DNA of 64,000 nucleotides from Desulfurococcales archaeon (GCA_015520735.1 WAPN01000021.1:1-64000); one strand, 5' to 3'. Counted from the first letter of the stretch, positions 15,814-24,443 are shown. Translations and numbers: made by a program. The notes: a model not told the origin generated them from the letters alone.

Positions 15814-16138
15814 TGCAGTCCCTGGCTACCCGGTCATTCTTGAACCGTACATTTTCAAGCATCAATAATTTCTTCTTGATCTCGGGGCCTCCTCGGCTAT
15901 ATCCTTTAAGCTCGCCGTTCTTCCCTATGACTCTATGACATGGAATTATTATAGGTTCCCTGTTCTTCTTCATGAAGAGCCCTACTAGTCTCGGAGTAAT
16001 ACCTAGAATTTTAGCCAGCGAGCCGTACGTTACGGTTTTGCCTTGGGGCACTAGATTGAGCAGAATATATGTTGCCTCCATGAGATCATTTATTGTAGCT
16101 TTCTTTATGACCCCCTTATCTGGCTCCCATACAATCAA
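15782..16138 (-). CDS. ogt: O6-alkylguanine-DNA alkyltransferase, C-terminal-domain form
   Basis: Repairs O6-methylguanine by transferring the alkyl group to its own cysteine. The active-site motif IIPCHRVIG is intact, preceded by the helix-turn-helix QGKTVTYGSLAKILGITPRLVGLFMKKNRE that inserts the recognition arginine. At 118 residues it has only the catalytic domain and little of the N-terminal RNase H-like domain, as in ATL and short archaeal forms; keeping Cys argues for real repair activity. It is translationally coupled (four-base overlap) to the DUF364 gene upstream. Confidence 0.85.
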   Translation of the reverse strand: MIVWEPDKGVIKKATINDLMEATYILLNLVPQGKTVTYGSLAKILGITPRLVGLFMKKNREPIIIPCHRVIGKNGELKGYSRGGPEIKKKLLMLENVRFKNDRVARDCIISLDWILDP

Positions 16139-16917
16139 TTCTTCTCCCCGGCAAACAAGTAGCTGTCACAGTATCGGCTGAAATCCCATCTGCCGCCGCC
16201 CGCCTTGATCACTTTTTTCACAGCGTCTATGTTCCTAGGGATCATAGACGCTACTATGTTAAAGTATCTCGGAACTATTATGGGTGGATAAACAGATGCT
16301 GTAGGTCCTACGAGCACTAGGTTTTTATTGTTTCCGGCTTTCTCAATTATATAGTCGATCGTATCATTAACTAGCGTCGCACCAGTTATTATGATCGTTT
16401 TGGCTTTTCCGATGAGCCTGGGAAGCGATACGTCGGGTAAGGCATTATGTCTATTCAATGGATTTCTCTCCACGACATATATTTCGCTAATTCCTTGCTC
16501 AACGAGTTTTCTCCTTAGGGGACCCATGTTTCCTACTAGTAATACTGGCTCTGCAACATATCTTCCGATTAATCCTATAATGTCTGCTTCAATAAGCTCT
16601 ATTTCTCCCTGCTCTATTGTTCTTATCAAGTACGAGCCGAGCGCGTTCAAGAGCGCCTGCGCTATTGTCCTGTCATATGGATTAGGGCTCCTGACAAGTC
16701 TTTGCAGCTCATGGATTGTCTTTGGGAGCCTTAGGCTAGGAGAGACGTTAAGGAGATCCTCTATAGGCGTAATAGATACGCCCAAATACTTCTCGTCATC
16801 AACCATGATCTCACAGTAAGAGTACCTTAATCCTATAAGGCACTCTGTGATCAGGGGTTCCTCTCGTAGTAGGGAGATCTCTTTCTCAGCTATCTCCTCG
16901 ACAAGCAAACCATGCAC
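16135..16917 (-). CDS. DUF364/DUF4213 putative heavy-metal chelation protein
   Basis: A 260-residue protein with the DUF364 layout: an enolase-like N-terminal part (ECLIGLRYSYCEI), a Rossmann-like centre (PVLLVGNMGPLRRKL, EIYVVERNP) and the hallmark LVGPTASVYPPI toward the C-terminus. The family is proposed to bind or chelate metal and is often near metal cofactor or transport genes. Here it is coupled to ogt and opposes an ECF transporter operon, so a link with metal uptake is possible but unproven. Confidence 0.7.
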   Translation of the reverse strand: MHGLLVEEIAEKEISLLREEPLITECLIGLRYSYCEIMVDDEKYLGVSITPIEDLLNVSPSLRLPKTIHELQRLVRSPNPYDRTIAQALLNALGSYLIRTIEQGEIELIEADIIGLIGRYVAEPVLLVGNMGPLRRKLVEQGISEIYVVERNPLNRHNALPDVSLPRLIGKAKTIIITGATLVNDTIDYIIEKAGNNKNLVLVGPTASVYPPIIVPRYFNIVASMIPRNIDAVKKVIKAGGGRWDFSRYCDSYLFAGEKN

Positions 16918-16972
16918 CCCCGGCCTGCAATTAATAACTCATACCATTCTAAGGATATAATTAGGTGGTCAC

Positions 16973-18250
16973 ATGGCCAGGTCCTCGAGGATCAAGGGTT
17001 TCTATAAGCTAAGTCTTGACGAAAGACTTAAGATTGTTGCAGAGTGGGCAGGCCTCAGTGATGAGGAGGTGGAGCTCCTCAGGAATCTCGGTAATCTTCC
17101 CGAGAAAATAGCTGATAGTATGATCGAAAATGTGATCGGCGGCATGAGTATGCCTTTCGCCGTCGCGGTTAACTTCAGGATTAATGGCAAGGACTATCTT
17201 GTCCCAATGGTTATCGAGGAAACAAGTGTTGTAGCCGCAGCGAGTAATGCTGCTAAGATGCTCAGGGAAGGCGATGGAATAATAGCTAGAGCTGGCCCAC
17301 AGGAAATGATCGGGCAGGTCATACTAGTTAACGTGACTGCCCCCCGATACAAGGCCATGAAGATAATCGAGCATAAGGAGGAAATACTGGATCATGCACG
17401 GCAACAAGACTCAACACTATTAAGACTCGGAGGCGGCCCTAGAGACCTGGAGGTACGCGTCCTAGACTCTAGGATCGGGCCAGTCATAGTTGTCCATCTA
17501 ATTGTTGACGTCCTGGACGCCATGGGCGCTAATGCTGTAAATACCATGGTTGAAAGCATTGCACCGCTACTTGAGAAGATCACGGGCGGCGAGGCGAGGC
17601 TAAGGATCATAAGCAACTATGCCACGAGAAGAATAGTCCGGGCATGGGCGAGGACTAGACCAGAAAACGTTGGCGGAGAAGACATAGCGAAGAAGATCGT
17701 GGAGGCAAGCATACTGGCAGATATTGATCCCTACAGAGCGGTGACACATAACAAGGGGATCATGAATGGAATAATAGCGGTAGCTCTCGCAACAGCCCAA
17801 GACCATAGAGCGATCGAAGCTGGAGCCCACGCCTACGCCGCCCGAAAAGGAATATATAAGCCGCTCAGCTACTGGGAACTAGACGAGAAAGGATATCTTG
17901 TTGGAAGCATCGAGTTACCGCTGCAAGTAGGTATTGTTGGTGGGGCGACAAAAGTACACCCAATAAGCAGGATAGCTCTGAAAATACTTGGCGTCAAGAC
18001 CGCTAAGGAACTAGCAGAGATTATGGCTGCTGTCGGTCTAGCACAGAATCTCGCTGCACTACGTGCACTGGTACACGAGGGGATACAGAAAGGACATATG
18101 AGACTACATGCTAGAAACCTTGCGATAATGGCTGGTGCCCAGGGCGAGCTCATAGACAAGATAGCGGAGAGAATGATTAGTGAGGGGAAGATAAGGTTCG
18201 ACTATGCAAAGAAGCTCCTCGAAGAATATCTGAAGGGAGAAGCAAAATAA
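16973..18250 (+). CDS. Hydroxymethylglutaryl-CoA reductase, class II
   Basis: Reduces HMG-CoA to mevalonate, the committed step toward archaeal isoprenoid lipids. The catalytic residues are in place: Glu83 (VIEETS), Lys261 (THNKGIMN), Asp277 (ATAQDHRA) and His379 (MRLHARN). ENVIGGMSMPFAVAVNF and the overall 425-residue length match the class II enzymes first known from Pseudomonas mevalonii and also present in some archaea, rather than the eukaryote-like class I form. Mevalonate kinase is encoded about 29 kb away at 47106. Stands alone in its transcript. Confidence 0.9.
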   Translation: MARSSRIKGFYKLSLDERLKIVAEWAGLSDEEVELLRNLGNLPEKIADSMIENVIGGMSMPFAVAVNFRINGKDYLVPMVIEETSVVAAASNAAKMLREGDGIIARAGPQEMIGQVILVNVTAPRYKAMKIIEHKEEILDHARQQDSTLLRLGGGPRDLEVRVLDSRIGPVIVVHLIVDVLDAMGANAVNTMVESIAPLLEKITGGEARLRIISNYATRRIVRAWARTRPENVGGEDIAKKIVEASILADIDPYRAVTHNKGIMNGIIAVALATAQDHRAIEAGAHAYAARKGIYKPLSYWELDEKGYLVGSIELPLQVGIVGGATKVHPISRIALKILGVKTAKELAEIMAAVGLAQNLAALRALVHEGIQKGHMRLHARNLAIMAGAQGELIDKIAERMISEGKIRFDYAKKLLEEYLKGEAK

Positions 18251-18272
18251 GGCTAGGTGACGAAAATATAGT

Positions 18273-18335
18273 GTGGCCGCGACGCCCAGGCAGGTCCTGG
18301 TGGGATGAAACGGCCGGGGACGTATTCACCGCCAT
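18273..18335 (+). ncRNA. GC-rich island, possible small RNA with 16S rRNA complementarity
   Basis: A GC-rich stretch in an otherwise AT-rich intergenic gap. On the plus strand GGCCG (18275-18279) can pair with CGGCC (18311-18315), enclosing a hairpin CCAGG/CCTGG (18286-18300). Directly after it, 18317-18332 is complementary to GCGGTGAATACGTCCC, which I recall as near-invariant in archaeal 16S rRNA just before the decoding region. No clear C/D boxes or ACA end are present, so I cannot name an RNA class. The strand is assumed from the antisense match. Confidence 0.3.
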
Positions 18336-18412
18336 CCATGTTTTCGTAAAGTTCTTTTTCTAAAAACCAGTAAACCTATGCCGAGCCAAGTCCTATGGGT
18401 TAAGGGAGGAAC

Positions 18413-19138
18413 ATGTTGCTGTCGAGAAACTATGACGTTATTGTTATAGGGGCCGGATATACAGGTCTCGCGGCGGCTGCTTCACTCCTCGAAGACAACC
18501 ACAATGTACTCGTGATCGAGCCAGAGCCGGGGCTTTCACAGCACACTTACTATGCCGGATTATGTGGTAAGGCATACATCGATGACAGGGTAGTTGATTT
18601 CTTGGAAAGATCTAGGGTAAAGATTTTCAATGATAATGATAAGAAGTGGATAAGGCCTCTCGAGTATATAGTTAAGCTTTCCTCGAGAATACTTGACCTC
18701 GGCGGCGAAATCATCGTTAATACTGACCTAGAGCCTCTGTTCTCCCCCAGTGGAACAGGGATAACCATCGCAGGCATTATAATTAGAGAACTTAACGAGC
18801 AAATGCTCAGCGATAAGGAGATTATAGGTTCAAGGATAATCGTCGACGCAACAGCCAACGGTTATTTAACGGGCATGGTGCTGGATAGGCTTAAGATCAG
18901 CGTTGTATCGGAGGGGTTGGGCCCTACTATTCCGGGCTCTGAAGAGCTCGTTGAGAGAACCCATTGGCTAATCCCCGGATTTATTGTAGCCGGCATGTCT
19001 GCCGCGATGATCTATGGCTGTAGCCAGCCATGGCCCTATATCTCACCGTTAATCCAAAGTGGGATAAAGGCTTCCGAGCTAGTTAGGACAGGGTATAACG
19101 GATACGTATCTAATCCTCTTCCACCAAACGTTATCTAG
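18413..19138 (+). CDS. Thi4-like FAD/NAD-binding protein
   Basis: A 241-residue flavoprotein. DVIVIGAGYTGLAAAASLLE (residues about 8-27) is a dinucleotide-binding fold, followed by a Glu that would hold the ribose (VIEPEPG). The C-terminus PGFIVAGMSAAMIYG and SPLIQSGIKASELV parallels the PGMxVSGM and GGMLLSGKKAAE blocks of Thi4/ribose-1,5-bisphosphate synthases, which make the thiazole of thiamine or related products. The middle is divergent and I could not place the sulfur-donor Cys or metal-binding His, so it may have another oxidoreductase role. GGGAGG precedes the ATG. Confidence 0.6.
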   Translation: MLLSRNYDVIVIGAGYTGLAAAASLLEDNHNVLVIEPEPGLSQHTYYAGLCGKAYIDDRVVDFLERSRVKIFNDNDKKWIRPLEYIVKLSSRILDLGGEIIVNTDLEPLFSPSGTGITIAGIIIRELNEQMLSDKEIIGSRIIVDATANGYLTGMVLDRLKISVVSEGLGPTIPGSEELVERTHWLIPGFIVAGMSAAMIYGCSQPWPYISPLIQSGIKASELVRTGYNGYVSNPLPPNVI

Positions 19139-19141
19139 TAT

Positions 19142-20167
19142 CTAGACATATTTTATAAGGACCAGGGAGAGAACACCGATTATTGTCTGCAAGGACAGTA
19201 TGAATAGCGTGACATCTTTCTCCCGAGCATATCCCCTCATCCTGATCAGCACTTTTATAGCTAAATGAGTCAAGCTATAGACCTTCTCGTACGGCGGCAG
19301 GATAGTGCCGTCCGGCTGTACTATGCCGAAATTCTCCTTGTAGACACCGTCTTTGAGTCCGCGTAAGAATAATGCTAACTCTATAAAGTAGAGAGTGAAA
19401 AGCATGATGCCGAATTTCTCGAAATTACCCATAATCACTATCGCTGCATAGTATGCTCCCAGCCCGTGTGTGAAGCTATTGCCAGGAAAAACTTTTGCTG
19501 GGTACCAGTTGTAGATCATGAAGCCTAGTATTGCGGCCAGCATTATCGCTGAGGCTTCAAGGCTTGGATGTAACCCCTTGATCCATGAGTAGATGAGCGT
19601 GAACAGCATCAATAGTATGCCCTGTCCAGCCTCTAATCCATTATACCCTGCTAACATATTGAATGCGTTGGCTGCGCCGAGTATACCGATTGGAACCAGT
19701 ACTAGGGGGTATATGAGGCCTAGGTTAACCGGCCCTATGATAGGTAGTGTTATGATGGAGTAGCCCGCTTTGATCACTACTATGGGGAGAGCTAGAGGGG
19801 CCATATAGATGATCTTGCTCCACGGCTTCAATCCCTTCTTCCAGCCAAGAATATCGTCTAAGAAGCCGAGGAAACTAGACATGAAGAGCATTAGAGCTAG
19901 TGCCATGAGCTCTAAATTGTATTCATTGTACTTGGAAAGGTATATCTGTAATGCGATGAAGACCAGGAGACCAAAACTAGCGGCTGCACCCACCCATATT
20001 CCGCCGCTCTCGGGAATCTGTATTTCCTCGGGCTTATTCATGTCTTTACCGGTCAAGCCTATCTCGTGTGCCTTATGGATCCACCAGCGGACTAGATGGA
20101 GACTCAGCATGCAGCTTATTATGGACGCTAGGGAAACATAGAGCATTTCTGTCCATGTAGGCAACAA
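19142..20167 (-). CDS. Polyprenyl-phosphate GlcNAc-1-phosphate transferase (AglH/MraY-like)
   Basis: An integral membrane enzyme of the GT4/MraY superfamily that loads the first sugar phosphate onto a dolichol-type lipid for protein N-glycosylation. About ten hydrophobic segments. Superfamily motifs: FLGFLDDILGW (Mg2+-binding Asp-Asp, about residue 103), NAFNMLAGYNGLEAGQG (nucleotide binding) and FPGNSFTHGLGAYYA. The 341-residue length is usual for eukaryote-like DPAGT1/AglH forms. It is tandem with xpf (six-base gap); AglB at 51231 would use its product. Confidence 0.8.
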   Translation of the reverse strand: MLPTWTEMLYVSLASIISCMLSLHLVRWWIHKAHEIGLTGKDMNKPEEIQIPESGGIWVGAAASFGLLVFIALQIYLSKYNEYNLELMALALMLFMSSFLGFLDDILGWKKGLKPWSKIIYMAPLALPIVVIKAGYSIITLPIIGPVNLGLIYPLVLVPIGILGAANAFNMLAGYNGLEAGQGILLMLFTLIYSWIKGLHPSLEASAIMLAAILGFMIYNWYPAKVFPGNSFTHGLGAYYAAIVIMGNFEKFGIMLFTLYFIELALFLRGLKDGVYKENFGIVQPDGTILPPYEKVYSLTHLAIKVLIRMRGYAREKDVTLFILSLQTIIGVLSLVLIKYV

Positions 20168-20173
20168 TTTGGG

Positions 20174-20869
20174 TTACCTTTCTCTTTCTTCTCCTGCCCA
20201 TTTAGTATTGAAGACGAGATATATCTCCCTAGCTCTTTTTTCACCTATTCCTTCGACCTTCATGAGTTCTTGGACACTAGCATTCGCGATGTTTCGTAGT
20301 GTGCCAAATACTTCAAGAAGCTTACGGGCCAGCTTAGGCCCGACAAGACCCTCAGCAACATATATTATTCTCTCCTGGATAGTCATAGGTTTCTTCTCGA
20401 CACGTAGCCTATAAACTCTCTTCTCGCTAGTCTTCCCTAGGCTTTTAGCCTTCGATACCAGCCATCCTATAGTAGCGGACTTGTTTGGCGTGTTCAATAT
20501 CTTGACATCGAAATCTATCATGAGCGTATCAAGTACTCTGAGCACGCTCTGGATTTTCCATCCTCTATATCTTTCGAGGGCGCCGAGCCAGCCCTCAATG
20601 ACGATCATTGGTATGTATCCATCTTTCCTAGCTGCTTCGACAAGTAGTTTGGCCTGTTCCCAAATACGGTTATCACGTATACTATTTCCCAGATCATTAA
20701 TTGTTTTCCTCTCAACAAGAACTGGTCTCTTCCCAGGGGATGCGAGCAATAGGAAGTCCCCTGCCTCCAGTTTTTTGACCGCGACTTTCAGCCCGCTAGA
20801 GATCAATGATTTCCTGAACTCAGGATGTTTAGAGTCCTCCCTAGAATCGATGATAACATCTACAGGCAT
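20174..20869 (-). CDS. xpf: XPF/ERCC4-family structure-specific nuclease
   Basis: A crenarchaeal short XPF: nuclease domain with DSREDSKHPEF, GDFLLL and the catalytic VERKTINDLGNSI, followed by a tandem helix-hairpin-helix domain (VGPKLARKLLEVFG, KVEGIGEKRAREIY). It cuts branched or flapped DNA 5' of the junction as a dimer. Known crenarchaeal XPFs end in a PCNA-binding box; here the tail ends KWAGEERER without such a motif. The ATG at 20869 starts close before the first strand, as in the family; in-frame starts up to 20917 exist. Confidence 0.85.
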   Translation of the reverse strand: MPVDVIIDSREDSKHPEFRKSLISSGLKVAVKKLEAGDFLLLASPGKRPVLVERKTINDLGNSIRDNRIWEQAKLLVEAARKDGYIPMIVIEGWLGALERYRGWKIQSVLRVLDTLMIDFDVKILNTPNKSATIGWLVSKAKSLGKTSEKRVYRLRVEKKPMTIQERIIYVAEGLVGPKLARKLLEVFGTLRNIANASVQELMKVEGIGEKRAREIYLVFNTKWAGEERER

Positions 20870-20969
20870 CAATAATTGTTCGGCCAACACGCTACACCAT
20901 AGAAGAGTATATCGCAACTGGTTAATATGGTGGAAGCTAATACATTAGATTATATATAAGATAAAACGT

Positions 20970-22328
20970 ATGAGTCGCCCATCTGGGGATATAACATTGT
21001 TTTTCATATGTCCACGATGTGGATACAGCACGGTAACACCTGTTATGAAGTGCCCTATTTGCGGCGAAATAATGCATCCCGAGCACAAATGGAAGTGGGC
21101 CAGGTTCAGGGGACCCGATATATGGAGCTTCTCACATATATTACCCGATATAGAGACAAAGATAAGTTTGGGCGAGGCATGGACGCCACTGATAAGGTCT
21201 ACAAGGCTCTTTAAGAATCTACCAGTTTACTTCAAGGATGAAGGGAGAAACCCGACAGGCAGTTTCAGGGATCGAGCAGCTGCTCTGATCGTTAGTCATG
21301 CCTATAGTCTCGGGGAAAAGAGAATCCTACTAGCAAGCGATGGCAATATGGGTTCGAGCATAGCAGCCTATAGTGCTAGGGCTGGGATCAAAGCATATGT
21401 CGTAGTTCCAAGGAAAACAGATCCCGAGAAAATACTCCTTATGAAAGCGTATGGTGCGCACGTAAAGGTTCTTGACAAGACGATAGATGAACTATTATAT
21501 ATCGTCTCGAAGAAGATTCCAGAGATGAGAGCCTATCCAGGCTCAACATCCCAAAATCCATTATCCGTCGAGGGCCTTAAGACCATTGGCATAGAAATAT
21601 ACCTGCAACTAGGAAAGGTTCCTAGAAACATCGTAGTGCCCCTAGGTTCAGGCGTAACACTATACAGTATATACCATGGATACAAGGAAATGTATGATCG
21701 AGGGATAATATCGACTATGCCTAGACTGATCGGGATCGAGAGCTGCGGTAACCCTGTTTATTCAAGAATCTTTGGCATACCTTATGGATGCCGTGAAGAA
21801 CCTCCACCGGGCCTTATGTATTCAGACTCTCCGGTTAAAGACAAGATATCAAAGATCCTGAGCAGGAGTGATGTATTGACTGTCTCAAAGAAGGAATTGC
21901 TTAGAGCCGCTAAGCTTCTAGCACGGACTGAGGGATTATTTGTGGAGCCATCCTCAGCCGTAGCATTGGCTGGCGTGCTGAAGCTCTCTGAACAGCTAGA
22001 TGGCGATACAGTCGTTATATTGACTGGCCACGGCTTGAAGGGGCCGAGAGCCTATAGCAGGCCTAGTCGTTCGAGAAGCGAGATAAGCGTGTTCCCCTCG
22101 TCTACCAAGCTTATGATTCTCGAGAAAATAGCAGAGAACGAGCCTATACACGGTTATGGTTTGTGGAAGCTTCTCGGAGTGAAGATATCTGTTCAAGCCG
22201 TCTACCAGCACCTCAGAGAACTGGAGAATATGGGGCTTATCAAATCATATGTGGAGCAGGGTGTTAAGAAGTATACGTTGACTGACAAGGGAAGAGAAGT
22301 TTTAATCACTATTCATCGTCTATCCTAG
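20970..22328 (+). CDS. Threonine-synthase-like protein without PLP lysine, fused to a PadR-like winged helix
   Basis: 452 residues. The N-terminus has a zinc ribbon (CPRCG at 14-18, CPICG at 28-32). Residues 60-360 match fold-type II PLP enzymes of the threonine synthase family: EGRNPTGSFRDRA, LASDGNMGSS, PLGSGVTLYSIYHGYKE and LTGHGLKG. The Schiff-base lysine of SFKDR is arginine here (Arg100, codon AGG). Residues 379-452 form a PadR-like winged helix (EPIHGYGLWKLL, SVQAVYQHLRELENMGLI, YTLTDKGREVL). This looks like a ligand-sensing transcription factor made from a dead enzyme. It ends 65 bases before the second ECF operon, its likely target. Residual PLP-dependent activity is not excluded. 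Confidence 0.75.
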   Translation: MSRPSGDITLFFICPRCGYSTVTPVMKCPICGEIMHPEHKWKWARFRGPDIWSFSHILPDIETKISLGEAWTPLIRSTRLFKNLPVYFKDEGRNPTGSFRDRAAALIVSHAYSLGEKRILLASDGNMGSSIAAYSARAGIKAYVVVPRKTDPEKILLMKAYGAHVKVLDKTIDELLYIVSKKIPEMRAYPGSTSQNPLSVEGLKTIGIEIYLQLGKVPRNIVVPLGSGVTLYSIYHGYKEMYDRGIISTMPRLIGIESCGNPVYSRIFGIPYGCREEPPPGLMYSDSPVKDKISKILSRSDVLTVSKKELLRAAKLLARTEGLFVEPSSAVALAGVLKLSEQLDGDTVVILTGHGLKGPRAYSRPSRSRSEISVFPSSTKLMILEKIAENEPIHGYGLWKLLGVKISVQAVYQHLRELENMGLIKSYVEQGVKKYTLTDKGREVLITIHRLS

Positions 22329-22346
22329 GAGTTCTTAAAGAAAAAA

Positions 22347-22358
22347 CTTTATATTAAA
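22347..22358 (+). promoter_or_regulatory. TATA-type promoter of the second ECF operon
   Basis: CTTTATATTAAA preceded by a purine-rich AAAGAAAAAA (BRE-like) lies about 47 bases before the ATG at 22394, so transcription would begin near 22378. This gives the ECF operon its own promoter, separate from the fused regulator gene upstream. Confidence 0.5.
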
Positions 22359-22393
22359 TATACAATGCTAGAATACATTTATTGGTGGAAGAA

Positions 22394-23146
22394 ATGAAGT
22401 CCCATAGCAAGAATCTACTATTAATTATAGCGTATACTGTAGCCGTTTACGTCGCCACCGTTGCTCTACAAATATATCAGCCGGCTACGGGCGGATACTT
22501 CAACCTAGGGGAGGCAATGATCTACCTAGCAGCCCTTACGGCTGGACCATTAGTTGCCAGCATAGCGGGCGGTATAGGTTCAAGCCTTGCAGACCTATCA
22601 ACAGGCTACGGGATATTCGCTCCTGCAACACTAGTTATAAAGTTCACTGAGGGCTATGTAGCGGGATATCTTGCTAAGAGGTTTAAAGGACTACGTGGCA
22701 AAGCTATTGGTGCATTGACGGGGGCTTGTTATACTGCATTGTTACTGTCCTTCTCAGTATTCTACTGGAGGGGGAAGATATATGTTGGGCCGGAGCAGTG
22801 GCTCAGCTTCAAGTTAGAATCGCCATTGATAGAGATCCCTCTCGTAGTATGGATAATTATTGCCTTCGTCCTGGGAGCACTCATTGCGTATAGTGTTGCG
22901 AAGAACGTATATGGAGGAGAAGCCGCCGCCGTGTTGTTGTCGGGTCTGATAATGGTTACAGGCTACCTGCTCTACGAGTACTTTGTGAGCAATCCATTAA
23001 CGGGAAGACCCCCAGCCGCGGCATTTATTGAGGTACCAGTCAATATAGGCCAAGCAGTAATAGGTGCCGCCATAGCTATACCACTAGCATCATGGCTGAG
23101 GCGCGCAGGATATGTCGCAAGTGGCAGTCAAGGCCAAAGTGAGTGA
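22394..23146 (+). CDS. ECF transporter S component (substrate-binding membrane protein)
   Basis: A 250-residue membrane protein with six hydrophobic segments. FNLGEAMIYLAALTAGPLVASIAGGIGSSLADLSTGY and FAPATLVIKFTEGYVAGYLAKRF match the COG4720-type S components of energy-coupling-factor importers, which bind a vitamin or precursor. The ATG at 22394 has GGTGG upstream; an in-frame TTG at 22382 is possible. The gene overlaps the double ATPase by 35 bases. The neighbouring threonine-synthase-like regulator might sense the imported compound, which would suggest an amino-acid-derived or PLP-related substrate; this is speculation. Confidence 0.75.
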   Translation: MKSHSKNLLLIIAYTVAVYVATVALQIYQPATGGYFNLGEAMIYLAALTAGPLVASIAGGIGSSLADLSTGYGIFAPATLVIKFTEGYVAGYLAKRFKGLRGKAIGALTGACYTALLLSFSVFYWRGKIYVGPEQWLSFKLESPLIEIPLVVWIIIAFVLGALIAYSVAKNVYGGEAAAVLLSGLIMVTGYLLYEYFVSNPLTGRPPAAAFIEVPVNIGQAVIGAAIAIPLASWLRRAGYVASGSQGQSE

Positions 23147-24443
23147 GGCAGGGTATAAGGGAGGATTTTCTGTAAAAGATGTGTTTCTGCAGGTTGATTA
23201 TGGCGAAGCCTTAATAATAACTGGGAGATCGGGTAGTGGTAAATCCACTCTTCTTAAATCCCTGCTGGGCCTCATTAGGCTCTCAAGAAACGGGTATTTT
23301 AGAGGAGAAGTTATAGTCTCAGGGATAAATCCGTACCGCGTAAAACCCGAAAAGATTTTTCAGATGATTGGATATATCCCGCAGGATCCATGGTATGGTG
23401 TGCTGGGCCATACTGTCGAGACCGAGTATTGCCTATCATTCTCCGTGCTAGGGCTCCAGTGTAACCCCTCCAGACTCAGTATATATGGTCTAGGACAGCT
23501 CAGAAACCACATAACCTACGGTCTAAGCGCTGGGCAGATCCAGCGTCTTCTTTGGGCTTCAAGTATTGACAAGGGCGGAAAAGTATTCTTCATGGACGAG
23601 CCGGGAGTGTACGTCGACGAGCAAGGCAAGAAAGAATTCATCGACCTAGTAGAGAGGCATATCGAAAATGGAGGCTCCGCTATTATAGTTGATCATGACC
23701 CATTACTATGGGCGCCTCTATCACCAAAACTCTTGGTACTAGAGAACGGGAGGACGGTATATAAAGGGGTTTTCCGAGAAGACAAGGTACCCGCGCCTCC
23801 AGAAGGAGGCTCCAGATCGAAGACCATGGAAAATAGAGGAAACAATGTTCTATTAATCGCTGATAATATCTGGTATAGTTATCCAGGACAAAAACCTGTT
23901 CTAAAAGGAGTATCTATCACTGCGGGAAAAGGAGAGATCATAGGCGTCACAGGGCCGAATGGAACTGGCAAATCAACTCTCTTGAAAATACTCGCCGGAA
24001 TATACAAGCCTTCAAAAGGAACAATAATGCGTAAAGGAAAGACAATACTTATTCCAGAAAACCCGCTCCTGTACTTCTCAGGAGCCACAATTAAAGAAGA
24101 GCTAGAACTAGCCTGCGGAAGATACTGCAACGAGGAAAAAATCAAGGCTGTCGCAGAAGAATTCGGGATAACGCATATTCTTGAGAAACCATTGGCAGAG
24201 ACAAGCAGTGGCGAAAGAAGGAGGGCCGCGCTAGCGTCAGCTTTTCTCGCAGGGTACGACGTTTTCCTCTTTGATGAGCCGAGCGGTGGTCTTGATAATT
24301 ATATAATTAAGAACGTGATCGACTCCATTCTCGCCGCCGCCAATAGTGGTAAAGCAGTAGTTATTGCATCACACGACAAGAGGCTTTACCGCATCTATGA
24401 TAAAACATGCGTGATCGAAGGAGGCATCTTGAAATGCAAATAA
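23112..24443 (+). CDS. ECF transporter double ATPase
   Basis: 443 residues with two ABC domains. Domain 1: Walker A GRSGSGKS (38-45), Q-loop IPQDPW, signature LSAGQ, Walker B FFMDEPG, H-loop VDHDP. Domain 2: Walker A GPNGTGKS, signature TSSGE, Walker B FLFDEPSGG, H-loop ASHDK; its Q-loop Gln is Glu (IPENP). Both sites keep the catalytic glutamate and histidine, unlike the other ECF ATPase of this window at 14091. It overlaps S and T genes on both sides and should energise the transporter at the membrane. Confidence 0.85.
   Translation: MSQVAVKAKVSEAGYKGGFSVKDVFLQVDYGEALIITGRSGSGKSTLLKSLLGLIRLSRNGYFRGEVIVSGINPYRVKPEKIFQMIGYIPQDPWYGVLGHTVETEYCLSFSVLGLQCNPSRLSIYGLGQLRNHITYGLSAGQIQRLLWASSIDKGGKVFFMDEPGVYVDEQGKKEFIDLVERHIENGGSAIIVDHDPLLWAPLSPKLLVLENGRTVYKGVFREDKVPAPPEGGSRSKTMENRGNNVLLIADNIWYSYPGQKPVLKGVSITAGKGEIIGVTGPNGTGKSTLLKILAGIYKPSKGTIMRKGKTILIPENPLLYFSGATIKEELELACGRYCNEEKIKAVAEEFGITHILEKPLAETSSGERRRAALASAFLAGYDVFLFDEPSGGLDNYIIKNVIDSILAAANSGKAVVIASHDKRLYRIYDKTCVIEGGILKCK

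Noticed and set aside
18254-18335. C/D box sRNA using GTGACGA as C box
   Set aside because: No D box CTGA follows at a suitable distance and no closing stem forms with it.
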